Assembly (NCBI RefSeq): GCF_020181035.1
Contig: NZ_JAIQYY010000001.1
Span: forward strand, 157,823 to 221,822
Source: Streptomyces sp. CoH27
GTDB taxonomy: Bacteria > Actinomycetota > Actinomycetes > Streptomycetales > Streptomycetaceae
DNA length: 64,000 bases
Reading direction: 5' to 3'
Shown here: piece by piece, positions 25,116 through 33,857 of the stretch
How the letters are laid out: each line of letters opens with the position of its first letter
Position numbering within the stretch: position 1 is the first letter of the stretch
Program-made: the position numbers and the translations under genes
The notes under the pieces: model-generated
Seen by the model: only the letters and a program-made list of their open reading frames with translations
Database searches by the model: none
Told to the model about the DNA's origin: nothing

Positions 25116-26066
25116 GTGTTGGGGAAGGACACCGACGGGAAGCGCGGCCGGAACTCCATGGCCCGGGACCTGCGAACCCGGGTCACCGTCCTCGTCGCCC
25201 TCGCGGCCAACCTCGTGATCGCCGCGGCCAAGGCGGTCGCCGGGCTCTTCGCCGGGTCGCCCGCGCTGCTGTCGGAGGCGGCGCACTCGGTCGCGGACAG
25301 CCTGAACGAGGTGTTCCTGCTCATCGCCCTGCGCCGCAGCAAGCGGCCCGCCGACGACCGTCATCCGTTCGGCTACGGAAAGGAGCGCTACTTCTGGGCG
25401 CTGCTGGCCGCGGTGGGGATCTTCGTCATGGGCGGCTGCTTCTCGGTGTACCAGGGCGCGCAGGCGCTGCGTACCAACCGGCAGGAATCGCTGACGGGTT
25501 ACCTCGCGGGACTGGCGGTGCTCGGGGTCGCCCTGCTGGCCGACGGCGCCTCCCTGCTCCGCGCCGTGTACCAGGCGCGCCGGCACCGGGAGGGCGCGAC
25601 CGACCCGGCGCTGCGCACGGTGATCGCGGAGGACGCGACCGCGGTGACGGGTGTGCTCCTCGCGGCGGCCGGTATCGGGCTGCACCTGGTGACCGGGCAG
25701 GTCGCCTGGGAGGCCGGTGCCTCCATGGGGATCGGCGCCCTCCTGGTGTGCGTGGCCTACCAGCTGGCCCGGGAGGCGCGGGACCGGCTGATCGGCGAGG
25801 CGGTCGACACGGAACTGCGCGACCGCATCGGGGACTTCCTCGCGTCCCAGGAAGAGATCGACAGGGTCGCCGCGCTGCTGACGATGCGGCTGGGTATGGA
25901 CGCGGTCCTGGTGGCCGCCCGCGTCGATCTGGTGCCGGGGCTCGACAGCGAGGAGGTCGAGCTGGTCTGTGTGCGCCTCAAGCGCCGGATCACCATCGAG
26001 TGGCCCCAGGCCGAACATGTCTTCCTGGACATCACCGAGGCCCCCGGCCCCGAGGAGAGCCCCTGA
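25116..26066 (+). CDS. cation diffusion facilitator family transporter
   Basis: A 316-residue membrane protein with five to six hydrophobic segments and a cytoplasmic C-terminal domain. Family signatures: FAGSPALLSEAAHSVADSLN (HxxxD metal site in TM2), the DRHPFGYGKERYFW loop and an acidic site in TVIAEDATAVTGVLL. It exports divalent metals such as Zn2+ or Fe2+ in exchange for protons. The start is GTG 25116 (GGAGG nearby); ATG 25158 is an alternative. No metalloregulator adjoins it. Confidence 0.87.
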   Translation: MLGKDTDGKRGRNSMARDLRTRVTVLVALAANLVIAAAKAVAGLFAGSPALLSEAAHSVADSLNEVFLLIALRRSKRPADDRHPFGYGKERYFWALLAAVGIFVMGGCFSVYQGAQALRTNRQESLTGYLAGLAVLGVALLADGASLLRAVYQARRHREGATDPALRTVIAEDATAVTGVLLAAAGIGLHLVTGQVAWEAGASMGIGALLVCVAYQLAREARDRLIGEAVDTELRDRIGDFLASQEEIDRVAALLTMRLGMDAVLVAARVDLVPGLDSEEVELVCVRLKRRITIEWPQAEHVFLDITEAPGPEESP

Positions 26067-26076
26067 TTCCGGCTTC

Positions 26077-26345
26077 TCAGGCCTGCGGGCCGCGCCGGGG
26101 CAGGTCCGGGTCGGCCAGGAACAGGGCGCCGTAGGAAATCAGGTCGGCGACTCCGTCCTCGATCAGCTGCAGCTCCTCCGGGCCCGTGGGGCCGGGGGCA
26201 GTGAGATGGGGTTGAGGATGAAGGTACCCGGCCACTGCTTGCGCAGCCGGACGGTGAGGTGGGCCAGAGCGAGCGGGGCGAGCGCGTCGGCCAGGGCCGT
26301 GCAGGTGGCCTCCGCGTCCGTCTGCTCGGATCCGGCGCCGCCACC
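26077..26345 (-). pseudogene. Old Yellow Enzyme-type alkene reductase, C-terminal remnant
   Basis: The reverse strand ends PTGPEELQLIEDGVADLISY followed by GALFLADPDLPRR, the C-terminus of OYE-family flavin reductases (usual ending: GVADLVSYGALFIANPDLP.R). Further upstream VRLRKQWPGTFILNP lies in a different frame, so there is also a frameshift. At 26345 the homology stops abruptly, head to head with a MarR fragment. Confidence 0.65.
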
Positions 26346-26620
26346 ATGACCCGCACCGTTGGCGCCTGGAGAACGCGGGGTTCGTCCGCCGCCGCTCCTC
26401 CCCCAGCGGCAAGCGGGGCACGATCGCCGAACCCACGGTCGCCGGCATGGCTCTGCGGCGCGAGGTGGAACGCGTGTGGCTCGACCTGGAGTCCGGCGTC
26501 GCCGATGAGCTGACCCCCGAGGAACGGGCCGAGGCCCTCAAGGTCCTGGAGCGGATCGAGGACAGCCGTGCACGGGCGACCGCGCAGCAGGACTGCAACC
26601 GCGGCGGTGGGACTCGGCCT
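26346..26620 (+). pseudogene. MarR-family regulator, C-terminal remnant
   Basis: The forward frame (continuous with ATG 26447) reads RLENAGFVRRRSSPSGKRGT followed by MALRREVERVWLDLESGVA and LTPEERAEALKVLERI. This is the wing and C-terminal dimerisation helices of a MarR protein; the DNA-reading helices are missing. The remaining 26621-26777 carries nothing I can identify, although a 68-residue reverse frame (26538-26744) is open. Confidence 0.6.
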
Positions 26621-26777
26621 GGGCCAGGTCGAGTTGGCGGGGTGTGGAGAGACGGGGCCGTGTTGCCGCGGTCCCGTCCATCAGGTCCGCCCGCCCCGCG
26701 GCCCGGTGCTGAAGCATCGCGTGTGCGTCGGCGGAGGAGAGCATGGTCCTCCTCCCTCCCCCCGCCGGCGCGGCAGG

Positions 26778-27767
26778 TCAGCGGCGCGCGGGGTTCCCGC
26801 GCGGGGTGATGATCGCGTTCGGCAGCTGCGGAGCGGGAAGGCGGCCGCCCGGAAAGCCCTCGACGGCACCGAAACGGCCGGAGGACGCCTCCCACTCCTC
26901 CCGGGCCCGCACGATGTCCTCGTGGGTGCGCCCGATGAAGTTCCACCACATGACGATCTGCTCCCCGAAGGGAGGCCCTCCCAGCAGGACCACCCGCGCC
27001 GGAGCGTCCGACTCGTTCACCACTGTGAGGACGCCGGTGCCGCAGGGGACGTAGCCGAGTTCCGCCGGCCGCAGCACCGTGTCGAGCAGGCGGACGTCGC
27101 CGCTGTCCACGAGGAGGCCGTGTTCGAAGGAGGGGTCCACGGCGAGGTCGAGTGACGCACCCGGTCCGAGGGTGATCTCGGCGCCGAGCAGGGGTGTGAA
27201 GGTACGCACCGGTGAGGTGGTTCCGGCGAGCGAGCCCAGGAACACCCTGATCTCGGCCCCGTCGGTCCGCACCGGCTCGGGCACGTGATGCTGGAAGTCG
27301 CGGCCGGTGTTCCGGTGCTCCTCGGGAAGCGCCACCCAGAGCTGGACGCCGTGGAGGACGGTGGTGCGCGGGGTGGAGACCTCGGAGTGGCAGATGCCGT
27401 ATCCGCCGGTCATGAGGTTCATCTCGCCAGGCCGGATCAAGGCGCGGGTGCCAAGACTGTCGCGGTGCTCGATCTCCCCGCTGAACAGCCAGCTCACCGT
27501 CTGCAGCCCGGTGTGCGGATGCGGGGGCACGTCCATGCCGCCCGTCGCGGCGACATCGGCGGGGCCGTAGTGATCCGCGAAGCACCAGGCTCCGATCAGC
27601 GTCCGGGAGCGCTGCGGCAGCGTCCGCCGCACGCGCAGCGCACGCGGACCGCCCAAGGGCACCTCGCGCGCGGACAGCACATCGACCGAGGGCTCCCGAT
27701 CCGGCCGGTCGCCGTCGGTCAGCGATCCGCACCTCAAGGCCGCAGGGTCGGTTTCCACGGTGCTCAC
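26778..27767 (-). CDS. pirin family protein
   Basis: A 329-residue bicupin. The N-terminal cupin holds the metal motif PHPHTGLQTVSWLFSGEIEH, with HSE in GGYGICHSEVS. The C-terminal cupin ends LLGGPPFGEQIVMWWNFIG, typical of pirins. Bacterial pirins may be quercetin dioxygenases or redox partners; the role here is unknown. Its promoter holds a 22-bp motif also found before the neighbouring marR gene, so that MarR probably controls it. Confidence 0.9.
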   Translation of the reverse strand: MSTVETDPAALRCGSLTDGDRPDREPSVDVLSAREVPLGGPRALRVRRTLPQRSRTLIGAWCFADHYGPADVAATGGMDVPPHPHTGLQTVSWLFSGEIEHRDSLGTRALIRPGEMNLMTGGYGICHSEVSTPRTTVLHGVQLWVALPEEHRNTGRDFQHHVPEPVRTDGAEIRVFLGSLAGTTSPVRTFTPLLGAEITLGPGASLDLAVDPSFEHGLLVDSGDVRLLDTVLRPAELGYVPCGTGVLTVVNESDAPARVVLLGGPPFGEQIVMWWNFIGRTHEDIVRAREEWEASSGRFGAVEGFPGGRLPAPQLPNAIITPRGNPARR

Positions 27768-27792
27768 CGGGGCCGCCTCTCACCCATACTGG

Positions 27793-27814
27793 TTGTCACA
27801 TCAACTACCTTGCC
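27793..27814. promoter_or_regulatory. candidate MarR operator upstream of pirin
   Basis: TTGTCACATCAACTACCTTG and the next two bases CC match 18 of 22 positions with 28334-28355 in front of marR. It contains an inverted GTTG...CAAC element and lies 26 bp upstream of the pirin start. Confidence 0.6.
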
Positions 27815-27846
27815 ATGAGGGCAGGCGGATGGCCACCCACCCCCGG

Positions 27847-28314
27847 TCAGGACGGGTCCGCGTCCAGCTGTGTGATCACTCGCTCGGAAACCCGGGCCAG
27901 TGTCCGCAGTTCCGCCGGAGTCACATGGTCGAGGAACAGAGAGCGCACCGCTGCCACATGAAGCGGAGCAGCAGCCTCGATCGCCGCCCGGCCCGCCTCC
28001 GTGATCACGACGAACGCCCCGCGTCCGTCCTCAGGACACTCCTCCCGCACCACCAGACCGCGGCCTGCCATGCGCGCGATGTGATGCGACATCCGGCTCT
28101 TCTCCCACTCCAGCGCACGGGCCAGATCCTGGTGGCGCTGCCGCCCCTCCGGCACGTCGGTCAGATTGACCAGCACCGCGAAGTCGGCAGCCGACAACTG
28201 GGACTCCGACTGGAGCAAGCGCGCCAAGCGGCCTCCGAGCCGCTCGTGCAACCGTACGAAACCCCGCCACGCATGCTGCTCTTCCGGCGTCAACCACCGC
28301 ACGCTCTCCTCCAT
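27847..28314 (-). CDS. MarR family transcriptional regulator
   Basis: A 155-residue winged-helix protein from ATG 28314. The recognition region is DLARALEWEKSRMSHHIARM, followed by the wing LVVREECPEDGRGAFVVIT. Size and layout are typical of the family. It is transcribed toward pirin and shares an operator-like motif with it, so self-control and repression of pirin are likely. Confidence 0.9.
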   Translation of the reverse strand: MEESVRWLTPEEQHAWRGFVRLHERLGGRLARLLQSESQLSAADFAVLVNLTDVPEGRQRHQDLARALEWEKSRMSHHIARMAGRGLVVREECPEDGRGAFVVITEAGRAAIEAAAPLHVAAVRSLFLDHVTPAELRTLARVSERVITQLDADPS

Positions 28315-28333
28315 GAACACAGTGTAAATGTCG

Positions 28334-28355
28334 TTGACGCATCATCTACCTCGCC
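28334..28355. promoter_or_regulatory. candidate MarR operator upstream of marR
   Basis: TTGACGCATCATCTACCTCG then CC, the partner of the motif at 27793-27814. It lies 20 bp upstream of the marR start. Confidence 0.55.
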
Positions 28356-28402
28356 GATGCCGGAGAAGTGCCGCCCGTGAATACGGGATGTTGCCCAGAG
28401 TC

Positions 28403-28460
28403 TTGACGCCTCTTGTTCGAACTGCGTACACATGACTGCGCAGTCATGACGGCGCAGTCA
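28403..28460 (+). promoter_or_regulatory. promoter and palindromic operator of lacI-type gene
   Basis: A -35 TTGACG (28403-28408), an 18-bp spacer and a -10 TACACA (28427-28432) are followed at once by the perfect 16-bp palindrome ATGACTGCGCAGTCAT (28432-28447). The half site GCGCAGTCA recurs at 28452-28460. Placement over the start point fits autorepression by the LacI protein encoded downstream. Confidence 0.6.
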
Positions 28461-28508
28461 GCCACAGGGACCGGACGGCAGCGGGTCACCGACGCCCAGG
28501 GAGAGGCC

Positions 28509-29564
28509 ATGGCACAAGGGGAAGTGCGGAGCGGCAGCGCCGCCGCACCACGCGGTGTGGACGTGGCCCGACAAGCGGGTGTGTCTCAGAAGACCGTGTC
28601 GCGCGTCTTCAACGGGGAGCGGTACGTCTCCGAGGACGTGCGCCGCCGTGTGCTGGAGGCGGCCGAGGAACTCGGCTACCGGTTGAACAGCGCGGCCCGG
28701 GCACTGGCCTCCGGGCGGACCCACTCCATCGGCGTGGTCACCCTGGGGACCGCCCTGTACGGGCCCGCCTCACTGCTGATCGGCATCGAGCGGGCCGCGC
28801 GGGACGCGGGGTACGCGCTCCGGGTGGCCAACACCCTGGAAGGCGACCCGGGCGGCATCGCCGGCGCCGTGGAACACCTCCTGGAACAGGGCGTGGACGG
28901 CATCGTCGTGTCCGAGCCGATCGACGAGGGCGCGGTCTCGCTCAGTGTCGACGTACCCGTGCTCGTCCTCGGCTCTCCCGCCCCGTTCGCCGGTCCTCGC
29001 ACGGTGTCCGCGGGAGTCGGGGCCGAACTGCCGGCCCGGGAAGCCACCCGGCATCTCCTCGGCCTCGGGCACCGGGTGGTCCATCATCTTGCTGGTCCCC
29101 AGCGGTGGTTCGCCGCCCGGGACCGGCTCGCCGGCTGGCGCGCGGCGCTGGCCGAGCGGGGCAGGGATCAGCCGCCCGTCATCGAGGGTGACTGGTCGGC
29201 CGCGTCCGGGTACGCGGCGGGCCACGAGCTCGCCTCCGACCGTGACGTGACCGCAGTGTTCGCGGCCAACGACGACATGGCCATCGGTCTGATCCGCGCG
29301 CTGACGGAGGCCGGGCTACGCGTGCCCGAGGACGTCAGTGTCATCGGCTTCGACGACACCCCCGTCTCCGCCTATGTGACGCCCCCGCTGACCACCGTGC
29401 GCCAGCCGTTCGACGCCGTGGCACGGGACGGGCTCCGGCTTCTGGTCCACGCGATCGAGGAGCCGGACACGGAGCTGCCCCCGGCGCACGACCCACCGGT
29501 CGAACTCGTGCTCCGCGCCTCCACCGCACCCCCGCCACAGCACCGGCCACAGACCACCGACTGA
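28509..29564 (+). CDS. LacI family transcriptional regulator
   Basis: I chose ATG 28509 because GGGAG lies 5 bases upstream and it gives 351 residues, near the family norm; the frame is open from 28413. The N-terminal helix-turn-helix and hinge are VDVARQAGVSQKTVSRVFNG and YRLNSAARALASGRT. The periplasmic-binding-like domain ends with VFAANDDMAIGLIRAL and DVSVIGFDDTPVS. It probably governs the sugar-uptake and beta-galactosidase genes that follow, now partly destroyed. Confidence 0.9.
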   Translation: MAQGEVRSGSAAAPRGVDVARQAGVSQKTVSRVFNGERYVSEDVRRRVLEAAEELGYRLNSAARALASGRTHSIGVVTLGTALYGPASLLIGIERAARDAGYALRVANTLEGDPGGIAGAVEHLLEQGVDGIVVSEPIDEGAVSLSVDVPVLVLGSPAPFAGPRTVSAGVGAELPAREATRHLLGLGHRVVHHLAGPQRWFAARDRLAGWRAALAERGRDQPPVIEGDWSAASGYAAGHELASDRDVTAVFAANDDMAIGLIRALTEAGLRVPEDVSVIGFDDTPVSAYVTPPLTTVRQPFDAVARDGLRLLVHAIEEPDTELPPAHDPPVELVLRASTAPPPQHRPQTTD

Positions 29565-29681
29565 CCCACTGCCCGACTGACCGGCCACGCTCATCGCCTT
29601 CCTCTGCACGGCACGAACGGCACCCACCCGACACGCCCTCGCCAGGCGTGCCGTTCCTACGCCCATCGGCGGGAGTTCCCC

Positions 29682-30237
29682 ATGCCCAGATCCTTCAGCC
29701 ACCCGTCCCCGATGAGCCGCCGGCGGTTGCCCGGCGCCGTCGGCGCGACATCGCTCGGCGCGGCGCCGGCCGCATGCGGCGGCGGCAGCGGCTCCGGCGG
29801 CTCGTCCGGCCCCGCCAAGCCGGTCAGCCGGGCCGACATCGACACAGCCATGAAGACACCGGCCCAGCTGACGTTCCGGACCTGGGTCCCGGACATCACC
29901 GAGGAGGTCGCGCTTTTCGAGAAGACGTACCCGGCCCTCAAGATCAGGGTCGTCAACGCCGGTCAGGGCGTGACGCATCACACCAAAACGCGTACGGCCC
30001 TCAAGGCGGGCAGCGGCGCTCCGGACCTCGCGCAGATCGAGTACCAGGCGGTGCCGACGTTCACGATCACCGGCAGCCTGCTCGACCTGCGGCCGTACGG
30101 CGCCGCGGCGCTGAAGAACACCTTCGTGGACTGGACCTGGGGTCAGGTCAGCGGCCCGAACGGTGAGGTCTGGGCCGTCCCACAGGACACCGGCCCGATG
30201 GGCATGCTGTACCGCAAGGACATGTTCGACCGTACGC
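29682..30237 (+). pseudogene. ABC sugar-binding lipoprotein, 3' truncated
   Basis: The frame begins with a signal-like N-terminus ending APAACGGGSGSGGSSG (lipobox-like Ala-Cys) and continues as an extracellular solute-binding protein (LFEKTYPALKIRVVNAGQGV, APDLAQIEYQAVPTFTITGS, GPMGMLYRKDMFDRT). After about 185 of the usual 430 residues the match stops at 30237, where the end of a permease gene begins in another frame. A deletion has removed the rest of this gene, the first permease and the start of the second. Confidence 0.75.
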
Positions 30238-30882
30238 CACCTGGCTCACCGCGGCCTGGGGGCCGGCGTTCCTGTCGTCGGCGCCGCGCTGCTCGCGGCC
30301 GCCGCCGGATGCGGCTTCGCCACGTTCCGCTTCCGTGGCGACCGCGTGGCCTTCGGCCTGGTCCTCGGCGCCGTCATGGTCCCCGCGACCGCGCCGGCGA
30401 TCCCGGCCTATCTGCTGTTCGCGAAGGCCGGCCTGGTCAACACCCCCTGGGCGGTGATCCTGCCCTCACTGGTCAACGCCTTCGACCTGTACCTCATGCG
30501 CGTCTGCGCCGCCGACGCCGTACCGGACAGTCTCCTGGAGGCCGCCCGCCTCGACGGGGCGGGCGAGGCACGGATCTTCTTCCGGAACGCCCTCAGGCTC
30601 CTGGCCCCCGGCCTGGTGACCGTCCTGCTCTTCACGCTCGTCGCGACCTGGAACAACTACTTCCTGCCCCTGATCATGCTCAATGACCGAAGTCCGTTTC
30701 CCGTCCCGGTCGGGCTGTCCTCCTGGGCCACCCAGGCGCAGAGCGGCGGCGCCGGCGCCGGCAGCGGCATGGCCGCGCTCGTGGTGACCGGATCCCTGAT
30801 CTCGATCGTCCCGCTCGTCGTGGCCTTCCTGCTGCTCCAGCGCTACTGGCAGAGCGGCCTGGCCACCGGAAGCGTCAAGCAG
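30238..30882 (+). pseudogene. sugar ABC transporter permease (MalG type), 5' truncated
   Basis: The frame holds the C-terminal two thirds of a carbohydrate permease: FGLVLGAVMVPATAPAIPAY, the ATPase-contact EAA loop LLEAARLDGAGEARIFFR, FTLVATWNNYFLPLIMLND and the end QRYWQSGLATGSVKQ. The first membrane segments and the start are missing. A stop normally follows the SVKQ end; here the frame stays open for 2.6 kb across the next gene. It cannot form a transporter. Confidence 0.75.
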
Positions 30883-30928
30883 CAGCGCCACCGGCGCTTG
30901 CCCTTCTCTCTCCTCAGGAGGTCCCTTC

Positions 30929-33079
30929 ATGCCGGATCTGCCCGCCCGTGTCCTCTTCGGTGCCGCGTACTACCACGAGTACACGCCCGCCTACGACCCC
31001 GGGCTGCGGCCCGAGGAACGGCTGAAGACCGACCTCGATCTGATGGCGGAGGCGCACTTCAACGTCATCCGGGTCGGGGAATCGGTCTGGTCGACGTGGG
31101 AGCCGGAGAACGGCCGGTTCGAACTCGACTGGCTGCAACCGGTGCTGGACGGCGCCCAGGAGCGCGGCATCTCCGTCGTCGTGGGCACGCCGACGTACGC
31201 CGTACCGCCGTGGCTGGCCCGCCAGTACCCGGAGATCGCCGGGGAGCAGGCGACCGGCCGGCGCATCGGCTGGGGCGGGCGCCAGGAGGCCGACTTCACC
31301 CATCCCGCCTTCCGCTTCCACGCCGAGCGAGTGATCCGCAAGGTCGTCGCCCGGTACGCCGGCCACCCCGCGGTCATCGGCTGGCAGGTGGACAACGAAC
31401 CGGGCCTGCACCTCTTCCACAACCGCTGCGTCTTCGAGCGCTTCGTGGACCACCTGCGCCACCGTTACGGGGACGTGGAGACCCTCAACCGGGAATGGGG
31501 GCTGGTGTACTGGTCCCACCGGCTGACCGACTGGGCCGATCTGTGGACCCCGGACGGCAACGCCCAGCCCCAGTACGACGTCGCCTGGCGGGAGTTCCAG
31601 GCCCGCCAGGTCACCGAGTTCATCGGCTGGCAGGCCGGCATCGTCCGCGAGTACGCCCGCCCCGGGCAGTTCGTCACCACCTGCATCTCGTACACCCGCC
31701 AGGGCGTGCGGGACGACGACCTCTCCGCCGTGCTCGACATCGCGTCCGGCAACCCGTACTACGACATGCAGGACGGCCTCCTGCTCCCCGACCCCACGCC
31801 CGACGACCACCGACAGATCTGGAAGACGACCGGCGTCTGGGCGATGTACCGGACCGCCGACTGGATGTTCTCCTCCCGCCAGGAACCCTTCCTGGTGACC
31901 GAGACCAACGCGGGCTCTGTCGGCTTCGCCTGGGACAACCGTCCCGCCTACGACGGCCAGTGGCGGCAGGCCGCCTGGGCACACGTGGCGCGCGGGGCAC
32001 GGATGATCGAATACTGGCAGTGGCAGACGCTGCGCTTCGGTGCCGAGACGTACTGGGGCGGTGTCCTGCCGCACAGCGGACAGCCCGGCCGTGTCTACGC
32101 CGAACTCGCCCGGCTGGGCGCCGAGTTCGACAAGGCGGGCGCACTCGTCGCAGGTCTCGAACCGGACGCCGACCTCGCGATGGTCTACTCGACGCCGAGC
32201 AAGTGGCTGATGGAGAAACACCCCCCGCTCGCGACCGCCGACGGCGCCCCGGACCCGACGGCCTACGACGGCATCTTCGACCCCTTCTACCGTGGCGCCT
32301 TCGACGCCGGCCGCCAGGTGCGCGTCATCCACGCCCGGCAGTTGCACGACCCGCTCGGAGACCGGGAGGGCATGGCCCCCGAGGAAGCGGCGCGCCGGCA
32401 TGCGGTGCTGCTCGTCCCGGGCCTGTACCTCGCCCACGACGACCTTGTCGACTGGCTCGCCGCCTATGCCGAGGCCGGCGGCCATCTCGTCCTGGGCCCG
32501 CGGACCGCCTACGCCGACCACGAGGCCCGCGCCCGGCTCGCACCCGCGCCCGGCCAGCTCGCCGACGCCGCGGGCGTGCGGTACGACGAGTTCAGCAACC
32601 TCGTCCACGACCTCCCGGTCCGCGGCACGGCGGGCGGCCCACTCCGGCTGCCGGAGCACGCGCATGCCACCCGGTGGGCGGACGGCCTGGTCGTCACGGA
32701 CGCCGACGTTCTCGTCTCGTACGAGCATCCGCACTTCGGCCGCTGGCCGGCGGTCACCACCCGCCCGCACGGCGCGGGCCGGATCACCTGCGTGGGCACC
32801 GTTCCGGACCGGGGCTTCGCCCGCGCCCTGGCCGCATGGCTGGCGCCCACCGCGCGCCACGGCTGGCGGGACCTCCCCGCGTCCGTCACCGCGACCACCG
32901 GCACCTCCCCCGACGGCCGACGGGTCCATGTCCTCCACAACTGGGGCTGGGCACCCACCCGTGTCACCGCCCCCGCCGAACTGACCGACGTGCTGGACGG
33001 CGGCGAGATCCCGTCGGGGACCGAGCTGGAGCTCGGCGCGTGGGACGTCCGCGTCCTCGTCACTTCACCGAAGAACTGA
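30929..33079 (+). CDS. beta-galactosidase, glycoside hydrolase family 42
   Basis: A 716-residue GH42 enzyme, slightly longer than the usual 660-690. ATG 30929 has AGGAGG 7 bases upstream. The TIM barrel begins FGAAYYHEYTPAYDPG; the acid/base Glu157 is in WQVDNEPG and the nucleophile Glu325 in LVTETNAGS. The trimerisation and C-terminal beta domains follow. It hydrolyses beta-galactosides inside the cell, as no signal peptide is present. It is intact although the ABC genes upstream are fused by deletion. Confidence 0.93.
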   Translation: MPDLPARVLFGAAYYHEYTPAYDPGLRPEERLKTDLDLMAEAHFNVIRVGESVWSTWEPENGRFELDWLQPVLDGAQERGISVVVGTPTYAVPPWLARQYPEIAGEQATGRRIGWGGRQEADFTHPAFRFHAERVIRKVVARYAGHPAVIGWQVDNEPGLHLFHNRCVFERFVDHLRHRYGDVETLNREWGLVYWSHRLTDWADLWTPDGNAQPQYDVAWREFQARQVTEFIGWQAGIVREYARPGQFVTTCISYTRQGVRDDDLSAVLDIASGNPYYDMQDGLLLPDPTPDDHRQIWKTTGVWAMYRTADWMFSSRQEPFLVTETNAGSVGFAWDNRPAYDGQWRQAAWAHVARGARMIEYWQWQTLRFGAETYWGGVLPHSGQPGRVYAELARLGAEFDKAGALVAGLEPDADLAMVYSTPSKWLMEKHPPLATADGAPDPTAYDGIFDPFYRGAFDAGRQVRVIHARQLHDPLGDREGMAPEEAARRHAVLLVPGLYLAHDDLVDWLAAYAEAGGHLVLGPRTAYADHEARARLAPAPGQLADAAGVRYDEFSNLVHDLPVRGTAGGPLRLPEHAHATRWADGLVVTDADVLVSYEHPHFGRWPAVTTRPHGAGRITCVGTVPDRGFARALAAWLAPTARHGWRDLPASVTATTGTSPDGRRVHVLHNWGWAPTRVTAPAELTDVLDGGEIPSGTELELGAWDVRVLVTSPKN

Positions 33080-33083
33080 GCGT

Positions 33084-33123
33084 CATCCCTGGTCATCCCC
33101 GAGGCATCCCTGGTCATCCCCGA
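33084..33123 (+). repeat. 21-bp tandem duplication
   Basis: CATCCCTGGTCATCCCCGA occurs at 33084-33102 and again at 33105-33123, a 21-bp period. It lies directly after the beta-galactosidase stop and just before the histidine kinase remnant, so it may mark a recombination joint. Confidence 0.6.
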
Positions 33124-33460
33124 AGGGACGTGGAGCAGGCGACTGCCGAGGTGGTCCGGATGAGCCGCCTGGTCAACGGCCTGCTCGTGCTGGCCCGCGC
33201 CGAGGCGAAGGTGACGGCGGCGGCAGAACCGCTCCCGCTCGGCGACATCGTCCGCGAACGCCTCTCGGTGTGGCGGCCGGCCGCCGCCGAGCGCGGAGTG
33301 CGCATCGCGTCCGAGGGCCGGACCGACGGCGGGCCTGTCGTCCTGGCCGGCCCCGGTCATCTGGACCAGGAGAAGTCCCGGGCCTTCGACCGCTTCTGGC
33401 GCGGCCAGGGCCTGGCCGACCGCTCGGGCTCCGGCCTGGGCCTGTCCGTCGTGCGCCGGC
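33124..33460 (+). pseudogene. histidine kinase remnant with internal deletion
   Basis: The forward frame reads EQATAEVVRMSRLVNGLLVL and RAEAKVTAAAEPLPLGDIV, the end of a HisKA dimerisation domain and its linker. It then jumps from VVLAGPGHLDQ to RAFDRFWRGQGLADRSGSGL and GLSVV, the F and G2 boxes of the ATPase domain. The phospho-acceptor helix and the N box are missing. It collides head-on with the SgcJ-like fragment at about 33460. Confidence 0.65.
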
Positions 33461-33737
33461 GGTCGAGCACGTTCACGATCGACTCGATCTTCCTGCCGAC
33501 CGGCTTGTTCTGCAGCAAGTGCTCGAAGTAGTCGACGATCCCGGCGTGGTCGGTACGGATCCTGTGGGAGACCGTCGGCAGCACAACGGCGTCCTTCGCG
33601 TACAGGTCGGGTGCCTTGGTCGCCTTGGGCTTCGGCGCCTCCTTCGCTCCGGCCACCCCCGCTCCGGCAGTCAGGGTGGTGGCGGCGAGGGCGGTGGCGG
33701 TGATGACGGAGGCGCGGGTACGGGTCGTACGGTTCAC
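33461..33737 (-). pseudogene. secreted SgcJ/EcaC-like (NTF2 fold) protein, 3' truncated
   Basis: From ATG 33737 the reverse strand encodes a signal peptide (MNRTTRTRASVITATALAAT through GAGVAGA) and then LYAKDAVVLPTVSHRIRTDH and EHLLQNKPVGRKIESIVNVL, matching the first half of SgcJ/EcaC-family NTF2-like proteins. After VNVLD the sequence becomes the antisense of the kinase remnant. The frame stays open to 33357 but only the first 92 codons are genuine. Confidence 0.6.
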
Positions 33738-33857
33738 GGTGAACTCCGTTGCGCAAGCGGCCTGTCGAAGTGACTCCAGACTCGCTTCGCGCCGGTCAGG
33801 GCCCGTGCAGCGGACGTACAGCGCGGCCCCGGCAACCGTACAAATCCGCGCTCGACG

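Noticed and set aside
26538..26744. A 68-residue reverse frame downstream of pirin
   Set aside because: Partly antisense to the MarR remnant and without a recognisable motif; too weak to call.
30163..33531. A 1122-codon forward open frame
   Set aside because: It begins inside the binding-protein fragment, contains the permease end, then runs antiphase through the GH42 gene into the kinase remnant. Most of it is Arg/Pro-rich noise, so it is not a single gene.
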